DNA of 16,712 nucleotides from Sulfuricurvum sp. GTDB lineage: Bacteria; Campylobacterota; Campylobacteria; Campylobacterales; Sulfurimonadaceae. Position 1 is the stretch's first letter; each line of letters opens with the position of its first letter. A model generated the notes under the pieces. That model was given only the letters and a program-made list of their open reading frames with translations, had not been told where the DNA came from and did no database searches. The DNA lies in assembly GCA_014764075.1 (NCBI GenBank), contig JACXUE010000009.1:1-16712 (forward strand), read 5' to 3'. The position numbers and the translations under genes were made by a program. Shown here piece after piece: positions 1-5,142 of the stretch.

Positions 1-1
1 T

Positions 2-616
2 ATGTTTACAGGATTGATTCGAGAGATGGCACAGGTTAAAAGCTTCGGAGGAAACCGCCTCTCCCTCAAAGCCACGCACAAACCCAAACTCGGTGACTCC
101 ATCGCGATCAACGGCACCTGCCTCTCGGTGGTGAGTATCGAGAGTGATGGATTTAGTGTTGAACTCTCCCCCGAAACCCTCAAACATATCGCGACCGAAA
201 AACTCTCAGGGATGGTACACATCGAACCCGCCATGATGATGGGGGATCGTTTCGAAGGGCACATCGTCCAAGGGCATATCGATACCATTGGGACGATCGA
301 ATCGATCAGCAATAATGGCAACAGTTATGACGTAATCGTCAAAGTTGATTCAGCGTTTATGCCCCTTATTCCACCCAAAGGTTCAATCACGATTGATGGG
401 ATCAGTCTCACTGTCAATGAGGCAATGGAGAGTGCTTTTCGCCTCACGATTATCCCGATCACGATGCGCGAAACACTCTTTGGCACCTACAAAAAAGGGA
501 CGCGGGTCAATATCGAAACCGACGTATTCGCCCGCTATATGCGCCATATCCTCACCGCTTCCAAATCCAAAGGGATGAGCTGGAATGACATCGAACATAT
601 CCAGTCATTGTATTAA
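2..616 (+). CDS. ribE: Riboflavin synthase, alpha chain
   Basis: Catalyses the last step of riboflavin synthesis: dismutation of two 6,7-dimethyl-8-ribityllumazines to riboflavin plus a pyrimidinedione, in the cytosol. The protein (204 aa, normal length for the family) starts with the hallmark MFTGLIRE. It shows two tandem lumazine-binding barrels: residues about 1-87 with LGDSIAINGTCLSV, and about 91-190 opening with GHIDTIG and carrying the matching IDGISLTVNE. The internal repeat of 'G.SI.I.G..L.V' in both halves is diagnostic. The ATG is at the second base of the window, so its ribosome binding site and promoter are outside. The next gene begins 2 nt after the stop codon and is probably co-transcribed. 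Some annotations call this gene ribC. Confidence 0.95.
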   Translation: MFTGLIREMAQVKSFGGNRLSLKATHKPKLGDSIAINGTCLSVVSIESDGFSVELSPETLKHIATEKLSGMVHIEPAMMMGDRFEGHIVQGHIDTIGTIESISNNGNSYDVIVKVDSAFMPLIPPKGSITIDGISLTVNEAMESAFRLTIIPITMRETLFGTYKKGTRVNIETDVFARYMRHILTASKSKGMSWNDIEHIQSLY

Positions 617-618
617 GT

Positions 619-924
619 ATGAAAACGATTGAGTGGATTATGATGGGAGCGTTTATTGGCGCACTTGGTCTTTCTATCTGGAAGGTGTATGCGTTTTTCC
701 CTAACAAAAGACTTAGCGACGATGACACAACACCTGAGTCGGTCGAACTCTTGGAGCGGATTATGGTCGAATCGTATCGCAAGGGGATCAGCCACTGCGA
801 ACTCTATGAAGCGATGCTGGCTCACCCTGATTTTGACCCCAAACATTTCTGGCGTTTCAACGAAAATCGCCTTCGCCACCTCATCGATCACTACCGATTC
901 AAAGACCCAAACTTTTGTCTCTGA
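619..924 (+). CDS. Small single-pass membrane protein, unknown function
   Basis: A 101-aa protein I do not recognise. Residues about 5-26 form one hydrophobic helix (WIMMGAFIGALGLSIWKVYAFF) followed by a positively charged patch and a soluble, probably helical, charged domain rich in His, Glu and Arg. This suggests an N-terminally anchored protein with a small cytosolic domain. The start lies 2 nt after the ribE stop without a clear Shine-Dalgarno sequence, so translation is probably coupled to ribE. Its last 26 nt overlap the 3' end of the convergent methyltransferase gene. The membrane segment and the tight spacing support a real gene; nothing in the sequence gives a function. Confidence 0.7.
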   Translation: MKTIEWIMMGAFIGALGLSIWKVYAFFPNKRLSDDDTTPESVELLERIMVESYRKGISHCELYEAMLAHPDFDPKHFWRFNENRLRHLIDHYRFKDPNFCL

Positions 925-1642
925 GACTTTTGGCCTCAGGATTGCAAGCGATTTTGTGTTCCATATCGACCTTCTCATACTCTATCAATTCCCGTCTTGA
1001 AGCGATCGTCGCGTTACGATACCCCTCACCCCGATTTAGATAGACGTTAAAGCCGTTTTCATAGAGGGCTAACCGCGTAGCCAAAGCGGTCGAATAGGTC
1101 GTCACAACACCATCCCCACCCATTAATCTCGAAATATCGCCGAAATACTCTTTCGTCCAAAGGAGCGGATTGGTTTGGGGGCTGAATGCGTCTTGATAAC
1201 ACACATCCCATTCCCCCTCCAACTGCCGCATCGCAACCCGTGCATCGATAATATCGACGGTGATTTGTGTCCGCTCATCCTCATACCCTCCGAGGGTTAC
1301 GATATCGTTTATCACGTTTCGATACGGCTCAAAGATATCGGGATAGGGAAAATCAACCAACGAAGCGATCAAATCGCCATTGAGTTCAGGGGAGTAGATT
1401 TCGAGGGTTATATCGGGACAATAGGTACCTCGATAATAGAGACTAAGTAGAGTATTAAATCCCAATCCGAAACAGATATCAATGATACGTAGATGATCTT
1501 TCCCCTTATGCAACGTAAAAGCGGGTTCGATGTGCTTTTTGAGCGATTCGTTGAGAGCGCCGTCTTTGGTCGAGTGGTAGTGTTCATTGTACTCAGGAGA
1601 ATAGGCGGTATAGCTCCCGTCATCGCTTTGTACCCATTTCAT
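899..1642 (-). CDS. mnmD: tRNA 5-methylaminomethyl-2-thiouridine methyltransferase (MnmD / MnmC N-domain)
   Basis: SAM-dependent methyltransferase of the MnmC1 (DUF752) family, expected to methylate nm5(s2)U at wobble position 34 of tRNA. Visible features: the N-terminal substrate segment SDDGSYTAYSPEYNEHYHS (residues 6-24), the SAM glycine loop DICFGLGFN (55-63), and the family signature YQDAFSP (149-155) followed by NPLLW. At about 247 aa it is only the methyltransferase half: the C-terminal FAD oxidase domain of E. coli MnmC is absent, as in the stand-alone MnmD enzymes known from other bacteria. I chose ATG at 1642; a TTG at 1648 would add two residues and would overlap the stop of the upstream toxin remnant as TTGA. 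Neither start has a good Shine-Dalgarno sequence and I see no promoter of its own directly upstream, so expression may depend on the dinJ promoter. Confidence 0.88.
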   Translation of the reverse strand: MKWVQSDDGSYTAYSPEYNEHYHSTKDGALNESLKKHIEPAFTLHKGKDHLRIIDICFGLGFNTLLSLYYRGTYCPDITLEIYSPELNGDLIASLVDFPYPDIFEPYRNVINDIVTLGGYEDERTQITVDIIDARVAMRQLEGEWDVCYQDAFSPQTNPLLWTKEYFGDISRLMGGDGVVTTYSTALATRLALYENGFNVYLNRGEGYRNATIASRRELIEYEKVDMEHKIACNPEAKSLRDKSLGL

Positions 1643-1644
1643 TT

Positions 1645-1779
1645 TCAACCAAACAACCGGGTATGACTACCCATGCGGATCAATTTTAGCACGTCATCAT
1701 CGTAGCAATAGATGATGAGCAAGTCACCACTGACATGAAACTCCCTAAAACCTCTCCATTCCCCTAGCATGTTTTGCAT
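1645..1779 (-). pseudogene. Truncated YafQ-type mRNA interferase toxin (C-terminal half only)
   Basis: A 44-codon open frame, too short for usual gene calling, that reads out as the C-terminal half of a YafQ/RelE-family toxin. It contains LGEWRGFREFHVSGDLLIIY, then a turn and a last strand ending in MGSHTRLFG. The family pattern is L.G.W.G.R..H...D..LIY followed by R.G.H..LFG; E. coli YafQ ends in the same way. The catalytic His of the HVSGD segment and the C-terminal GSH..LF strand are present, but the N-terminal 45-50 residues (two helices and the first strand) are missing. A stop codon in this frame lies five codons before the first AAG-CTG-AGT stretch. The remnant overlaps the last 35 nt of the antitoxin in another frame, which in an intact operon would be impossible, so a deletion must have joined the antitoxin end to the middle of the toxin. 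Confidence 0.82.
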
Positions 1780-2032
1780 TCTCAAACTCAGCTTTCAATT
1801 CATCCAAAGTGACCGCTTCCATGTTGATCCCCTTCTTAGCTTCATTCATCGCTATTTGAGTCGTTTCATTAGGAATTTTCAACTCGAAAGGTATCCCTTT
1901 TTCGATCTTTACTTTGGCTAAAAACATATTGATCGCTTGAGAAGTGGAAATACCGAGTTCTTTAAATATTGCTTCTGCCGCATTTTTTAAATCTGCATCG
2001 CATCGTGCTCTAATTGTTGCATCCAATGGCAT
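1745..2032 (-). CDS. dinJ: DinJ/RelB-family antitoxin
   Basis: A 95-aa ribbon-helix-helix antitoxin. The N-terminal strand and helices match the DinJ/RelB pattern: IRARCDADLKNAAEAIFKEL, LGISTSQAINMFL (near residues 26-38), then GIPFEL. The N-terminal part binds DNA and the C-terminal part (LDELKAEFENAK) normally wraps the toxin. A full-strength ribosome binding site (AAGGAGG, 6 nt from ATG) and an operator-like palindrome precede it. Its cognate YafQ toxin is present only as a C-terminal fragment. The last residues (about HARGMERF) are translated, out of frame, from DNA that encodes toxin sequence, so they are probably a post-deletion tail and not original antitoxin sequence. The DNA-binding half looks intact and could still repress this promoter or a related module elsewhere. 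Confidence 0.9.
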   Translation of the reverse strand: MPLDATIRARCDADLKNAAEAIFKELGISTSQAINMFLAKVKIEKGIPFELKIPNETTQIAMNEAKKGINMEAVTLDELKAEFENAKHARGMERF

Positions 2033-2035
2033 AAT

Positions 2036-2042
2036 ACACCTC
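2036..2042 (-). promoter_or_regulatory. Strong Shine-Dalgarno of dinJ
   Basis: On the minus strand AAGGAGG lies six bases before the ATG at 2032. It is the best match to the 16S rRNA tail in the window, and far stronger than the sites of the genes downstream (mnmD) or beside it. It fits the usual over-expression of antitoxin relative to toxin. Confidence 0.7.
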
Positions 2043-2061
2043 CTTATAGACTATATGTAAA

Positions 2062-2084
2062 ATTGTAGCACAATATTGCTACAA
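2062..2084 (-). promoter_or_regulatory. Palindromic operator with extended -10 of dinJ, possibly also terminator of the upstream gene
   Basis: Perfect inverted repeat TTGTAGCA-N6-TGCTACAA (2063-2084). On the minus strand the proximal arm contains TGCTACAAT, a TGn extended -10 (hexamer at 2062-2067), so a repressor bound to the palindrome would block transcription start. This is the expected autoregulatory layout for a DinJ-type antitoxin. The palindrome begins 1 nt after the stop codon of the 157-aa gene upstream and is followed on the minus strand by TTTTA, so the same hairpin could terminate that gene's transcript. The operator role is inferred from position and symmetry. Confidence 0.6.
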
Positions 2085-2085
2085 A

Positions 2086-2559
2086 TTAAAGCCCTCTACC
2101 CCACATATGCATCTTCTTTCCCACAATCACTTCGTGCCTATCGATCAAATCGCTCATGGTATTGATCGCCCGAAATTCGACCTCATCGAGCAACGATTCC
2201 ACCTCCACAATACTCATCGAACCGTTTTTTTGGACAATAATGATCTCAGAAGCATTAAGAAGGGTACGGTAAATCAGTTCCAAAAATTTCCGAGGTGATT
2301 CGTGCAGGTGCAACACATCCTGCACGATTACGCTCGCGTAATCGCGGGGGACTCCTCCTGCGGGAGATTTAAAATCTTTAATGATAAACGTTTTATGAAA
2401 AGGCTCCAAGCTCTGATGATCCCCCGGAAAAAGGGAAACATCGATCAGCCCCTCATAAGGAGCAAGAAAACGGCTCAACTCCTCCGCCATAGAGTCCAAA
2501 TGGGTCGTCACCACCATGATTTTCGTATGGGGGGTAGGATGGAGAAGAGAAGTGATCAT
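2086..2559 (-). CDS. Hypothetical protein, resembles the C-terminal half of a class I methyltransferase fold
   Basis: A 157-aa protein I cannot assign. The middle, DYASVIVQDVLHLHESPRKF (about residues 73-92), followed by L..IYRTLLNASEIIIVQKNG and a closing VIVGKKMHMWGR, has the strand-helix rhythm of motifs IV-VI in SAM-dependent methyltransferases ('fD.V....vLh...dp.kfL...yr.L'). No glycine-rich SAM loop is visible in the N-terminal part, so catalytic activity is doubtful. AAGG, 7 nt before the ATG, supports the start. A small hairpin with a T run sits immediately upstream (2578-2596), so expression may be read-through from the luxS transcript. Possibly a divergent or degenerate methyltransferase; function unknown. 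Confidence 0.65.
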   Translation of the reverse strand: MITSLLHPTPHTKIMVVTTHLDSMAEELSRFLAPYEGLIDVSLFPGDHQSLEPFHKTFIIKDFKSPAGGVPRDYASVIVQDVLHLHESPRKFLELIYRTLLNASEIIIVQKNGSMSIVEVESLLDEVEFRAINTMSDLIDRHEVIVGKKMHMWGRGL

Positions 2560-2577
2560 TTATTACCTTTAGGTGAT

Positions 2578-2596
2578 AAAAAGCACGTAAGCGTGC
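2578..2596 (-). terminator. Short hairpin followed by T5 (terminator or attenuator)
   Basis: On the minus strand GCACG-CTTA-CGTGC (2596-2583) is followed immediately by TTTTT (2582-2578), the form of a small intrinsic terminator. It would end transcripts coming from luxS and the 100-aa gene, but it lies only about 18 nt before the next start codon, so it may be leaky or act as an attenuator. The stem is only five base pairs. Confidence 0.45.
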
Positions 2597-2640
2597 GTGA
2601 GCTTTGCGCTGAGCAAAACACAGCATTAGCATGAGAACTG

Positions 2641-2670
2641 TTATAGATATGAGCAACCTCATATCTATAA
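2641..2670. repeat. Perfect 13-bp inverted repeat with 4-nt loop
   Basis: TTATAGATATGAG, loop CAAC, then the exact reverse complement CTCATATCTATAA. A further GAAC/GTTC pair (about 2635-2638 and 2671-2674) extends the stem across a two-base bulge. No T run follows on either strand, so it is not a standard terminator. It lies inside the intergenic element and is absent from the second copy. Confidence 0.75.
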
Positions 2671-2739
2671 GTTCGGAACCAAAGGCGAAGGGCTTGCCCC
2701 GCCGTCGGCATATCAGGATGCATTCCGATGGCGTTAAAA

Positions 2740-3042
2740 TCAAATGGATAAATCGTGCAATTCTCTAAACAAATAGGCTTCGACGATATCATCAATCGTC
2801 TTTTGGAAATGGGTGACAAGAACCATCATCTGCTGATCGAGAAACTCCATCACCGGCTCGTAATTGTTGGTAACAATTACCGCATCACACGGTGCCTCTA
2901 TTTCGGAGCGGTCTTTATAAAAATTAATCTCAACGACACGCCCCTCTTCGATCTCCACCGTCGCCCAAAATGAAGCGCTTACAATACCGGTCAGTTCGGA
3001 TTCTTGGGTATCATCCCCATCCATCGGCAAAAGGAGAATCAT
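2740..3042 (-). CDS. Hypothetical 100-aa protein coupled to luxS (possible NifX/NafY-like fold)
   Basis: A small acidic soluble protein starting one base after the luxS stop codon, hence co-transcribed and probably translationally coupled; no strong ribosome binding site is visible. The opening (MILLLPMDGDDTQ), the central strand PCDAVIVTNNYEPVMEFLDQ (about residues 51-70) and the ending helix TIDDIVEAYLF recall the order of elements in the dinitrogenase-cofactor-binding (NifX/NifB C-terminal) superfamily. In those proteins 'D.VI......G....L...GI.V' is followed by a helix. This is a weak resemblance, and no cofactor-binding Cys or His pattern is clear. I would annotate it as hypothetical. The position next to luxS is the best clue to its role. 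Confidence 0.7.
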   Translation of the reverse strand: MILLLPMDGDDTQESELTGIVSASFWATVEIEEGRVVEINFYKDRSEIEAPCDAVIVTNNYEPVMEFLDQQMMVLVTHFQKTIDDIVEAYLFRELHDLSI

Positions 3043-3043
3043 T

Positions 3044-3550
3044 TTATTGTTCTACTTTCGTCATATCAAGTTTGAGTGCTTCATTATCCATGATATCGAT
3101 CTCTTTGCGGAGTACTTCGGCGGCAATCGCTTTAGCATCTTCGAGAGAGTGCATTTTGTAGGTTCCGCATTGGTAAACGTTGAGTTCGGGGATATCGTTT
3201 TGGCTTTTCACTTCAAGGATGTCTTTCATCGACGCTTCCCACGCATCGGCTACCGTCTCTTCACTCGGCGTACCGATCACCGACATATAAAATCCGGTAC
3301 GGCATCCCATCGGAGAGATGTCAATAATCTCCGTACTCTCTGAGTTGAGATGATCGCGCATAAATCCGGCAAAAAGGTGTTCTAAAGTATGTATCCCCTC
3401 AGGTGAGAGGGTCTTTTCGTTGGGTTTGACAAAACGGAGGTCAAATACGGTAATGTCATCCCCCTTGGGGGTTTTCATCCCTTTGGCTTTACGAACTGCA
3501 GGAGCGGGCATAATGGTGTGATCGACACAAAAACTATCCAATAACGGCAT
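3044..3550 (-). CDS. luxS: S-ribosylhomocysteine lyase
   Basis: Cleaves S-ribosylhomocysteine to homocysteine and DPD, the precursor of autoinducer-2, in the activated methyl cycle; cytosolic metalloenzyme dimer. The 168-aa protein shows MPLLDSFCVDHT at the start, the metal motif HTLEH (54-58, with E57), the catalytic Cys in GCRTGF (C83) and a further metal-ligand Cys in YQCGTY (C128), so all key residues are present. AAGGAT lies 6 nt before ATG at 3550. Upstream, divergent from the aldolase gene, an extended -10-like TGTTAATAT is on the minus strand. The next gene follows after one base. Whether it serves signalling or only methyl recycling cannot be told from this sequence. Confidence 0.97.
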   Translation of the reverse strand: MPLLDSFCVDHTIMPAPAVRKAKGMKTPKGDDITVFDLRFVKPNEKTLSPEGIHTLEHLFAGFMRDHLNSESTEIIDISPMGCRTGFYMSVIGTPSEETVADAWEASMKDILEVKSQNDIPELNVYQCGTYKMHSLEDAKAIAAEVLRKEIDIMDNEALKLDMTKVEQ

Positions 3551-3577
3551 GAAAATCCTTGATTTTTATCTTTATTT

Positions 3578-3604
3578 GGGGAAATATTAACATATTTTAT
3601 CCCC
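3578..3604. promoter_or_regulatory. Quasi-palindrome in the divergent luxS/aldolase promoter region
   Basis: GGGG at 3578-3581 and CCCC at 3601-3604 flank an A/T-rich core in which AATAT and ATATT are also mirrored around TAAC. The arms differ by a 3-base gap. It overlaps the extended -10-like TAATAT of luxS (hexamer 3584-3589, minus strand) and lies about 8 nt upstream of the aldolase -10, so it could be a shared operator. The symmetry is imperfect, so confidence is low. Confidence 0.3.
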
Positions 3605-3611
3605 TCATCGC

Positions 3612-3617
3612 TATAAT
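3612..3617 (+). promoter_or_regulatory. Consensus -10 box of the aldolase gene
   Basis: TATAAT at 3612-3617, about 28 nt before the ATG, with AAGGA at 3632-3636 as ribosome binding site. No -35 consensus is visible at the usual spacing, as is common for sigma-70 promoters in Campylobacterota. Confidence 0.55.
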
Positions 3618-3645
3618 TTGACCACTAGTATAAGGAACTCAAATT

Positions 3646-4821
3646 ATGACAAGCCTCTTTGACGCTACTGTTGCCGCCCAATATCAAAACGACCCGCTGG
3701 GGATGAGGGTCTACACATCGCAGTTGTTGGGTCAGGAAAAGAGCTTGGTTCTTCACGGCGGCGGAAACACCTCGGTCACAATCGATAACACCCTCTACGT
3801 CAATGGGAGCGGCTGGAATCTCAATACGATCGAGAAAGGGGGATTTTCTCCTGTAAACCTCGATGTTCTTTTGGAAATGGCGACGCGAGAAAGCCTCAGC
3901 GATACCCAAATGGTCGCTGAACAGCGTGCCGCAATGAGCGATCAAAGCTTCCCTAACCCCTCGATCGAAGCGATCCTCCATGCCATCATCCCTTTCACAT
4001 TCGTCGATCATACCCATGCCGATGCCGTCGTCACCCTCACCAATACCCCCAATGGAAAAGGGCTGATTCACAAGCTCTACGGTGATAATATGCTCATCGT
4101 CGATTATGTGAAGCCCGGATTTGACCTTGCCAAACATATCTATCAGATTACCCGCACCATCGATTGGGAGAGTCTTACTGGGATGGTTTTGATGCACCAT
4201 GGTGTCTTTACATTTGACAATGACGCCAAGCACTCTTATGAAAAAATGATCGGGATCGTCACCGTCGCCGAAGAGTATCTCTCAAAACAGGTCACCCTCC
4301 CCTGCGGAGACTGCGAAGGGAAAGGTGATCCCATTATTGCACAAGCTGTCGGAATTGAAGTGGCAAAACTGTGCGGATGCGATCTATTCCCACTGCTCAT
4401 CGACTCGCCCCGCGCTCAGCTCTTTAGCATCCTCCCCAATCTCGAAACGCTGGTTAAAAAAGGGGGATTGACTCCTGAACACGTGATCCGAATCAAACCT
4501 TTTCCAGCGATTATCGATAATGATATTGCGGAGGGAATCGCAAAATTTGCACAAGAATACAAAGACTATTTTAATACCAACGCCTCAAGCGTACATTTTT
4601 GCCTCGATCTTGCCCCTCGCTACGCGGTGATCAAAGGGGTCGGGATTGTGGTACTCGGAAAAGATGAAAAAGAGTCCCGTATCATCGGCGACATTGTCAA
4701 ACAGACGATTACCGCTATCCTTAGCGCCGAACAGCTCGGGGGGTGGGGATCACTCACCTTGGCTCAAATGTTTGAGATGGAATACTGGGAACCCGAACAA
4801 GCTAAACTCAAAAAAACTTAA
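3646..4821 (+). CDS. Class II aldolase/adducin protein, stand-alone aldolase part of the RhaD-SDR fusion family
   Basis: A 391-aa class II (zinc-type) aldolase resembling the N-terminal half of bifunctional rhamnulose-1-phosphate aldolase/short-chain dehydrogenases. Visible: LVLHGGGNTSV (34-44, phosphate/ketose binding loop), NGSGWNL (53-59), NPSIEAILHA with candidate catalytic E108, the metal pair DHTHAD (H122, H124) and MHHGVF (third His at 184 or 185). The family's linker EYWEPEQAKLKK comes at the very end; in the fusion proteins (about 650-700 aa) the dehydrogenase starts just after it, whereas here a stop codon follows, with no dehydrogenase frame downstream. The gene has its own promoter, is divergent from luxS, and has no rhamnose genes around it. 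The actual substrate is unknown; an aldol or dehydratase-like reaction on a phosphorylated sugar is likely from the family. Confidence 0.85.
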   Translation: MTSLFDATVAAQYQNDPLGMRVYTSQLLGQEKSLVLHGGGNTSVTIDNTLYVNGSGWNLNTIEKGGFSPVNLDVLLEMATRESLSDTQMVAEQRAAMSDQSFPNPSIEAILHAIIPFTFVDHTHADAVVTLTNTPNGKGLIHKLYGDNMLIVDYVKPGFDLAKHIYQITRTIDWESLTGMVLMHHGVFTFDNDAKHSYEKMIGIVTVAEEYLSKQVTLPCGDCEGKGDPIIAQAVGIEVAKLCGCDLFPLLIDSPRAQLFSILPNLETLVKKGGLTPEHVIRIKPFPAIIDNDIAEGIAKFAQEYKDYFNTNASSVHFCLDLAPRYAVIKGVGIVVLGKDEKESRIIGDIVKQTITAILSAEQLGGWGSLTLAQMFEMEYWEPEQAKLKKT

Positions 4822-4858
4822 CTCCCTGTCCATGTATCGAGTACGAGAAAATAGCGTT

Positions 4859-5062
4859 TCACCAAAGCTCTTTCGTATTAAGAAATAATTCCATAGGTAA
4901 TTTTTTCTCTATCGTCCCCTCAATAGGGCGAATTTCGACATTACAAATCGTCTCGTTGAGTTCTTCGGCAAGTTTTAAAAGCTCTTCTTTGCTCTCCCGT
5001 TTCGCAATTGCGCGTGCTGAACAGCCGGTAACACCGGTATGGTTACAAGTCATACGATACAT
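4859..5062 (-). CDS. Hypothetical 67-aa protein with N-terminal Cys/His
   Basis: A small protein I do not recognise. It starts MYRMTCNHTGVTGCSARAIA, with C6, H8 and C14 in a short loop, then a charged helix (KEELLKLAEELNE) and a third Cys at 40 before a beta-like segment VEIRPIEGT. A metal-binding or thiol role is conceivable but not shown. The start has only a weak GGAT before it; a second ATG three codons in is an alternative. It stands alone between the aldolase gene (convergent, 37 nt away) and the por operon, behind its own A/T-rich upstream region with a TACAAT-like box and two small inverted repeats. The protein-like composition supports a real gene, but with moderate confidence. Confidence 0.55.
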   Translation of the reverse strand: MYRMTCNHTGVTGCSARAIAKRESKEELLKLAEELNETICNVEIRPIEGTIEKKLPMELFLNTKELW

Positions 5063-5071
5063 ATAGATTAT

Positions 5072-5120
5072 CCAATAATGATTGTATTGGCTGCAAGAAG
5101 CAAAGAAAGTTCTAAACTTT
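5072..5120 (-). promoter_or_regulatory. Upstream region of the 67-aa gene with two inverted repeats
   Basis: CCAATA-N7-TATTGG (5072-5090) overlaps a possible -10 box TACAAT on the minus strand. AAAGTT-CTA-AACTTT lies at 5106-5120. Both could be operators or simple A/T-rich symmetry; no regulator is identifiable. Confidence 0.3.
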
Positions 5121-5142
5121 GTAAGGGAAAAATAGAAGATAG

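Larger units (their letters stand above)
2578..2733 (-). repeat. Hairpin-rich intergenic element, copy A
   Basis: The gene-free stretch between the 100-aa gene and the 157-aa gene is almost entirely made of inverted repeats. They are: CGCC.TCGG with CCGA.GGCG (one mismatch, 2699-2733); a GC-rich stem near 2687-2703; a perfect 13-bp hairpin with a CAAC loop (2641-2670); and the small terminator-like hairpin at 2583-2596. By eye it aligns with the element at 5143-5230 over both flanks. On the minus strand both contain GCC.ACGG.G..., then CTAA.GCTG.GTT, then GCTC..GCA.GC, ending in GC followed by a T run. Copy A carries about 40-60 extra bases, including the 13-bp hairpin. The relation is a visual alignment, not a computed one. 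Confidence 0.55.

Noticed and set aside
2556..2819. 87-aa minus-strand frame covering the intergenic element
   Set aside because: It overlaps the 100-aa gene out of frame and consists mainly of palindromic intergenic sequence; the composition is not protein-like.
3625..4233. 202-aa minus-strand frame inside the aldolase gene
   Set aside because: It is antisense to well-conserved aldolase motifs, has no ribosome binding site, and is explained as an antisense shadow.
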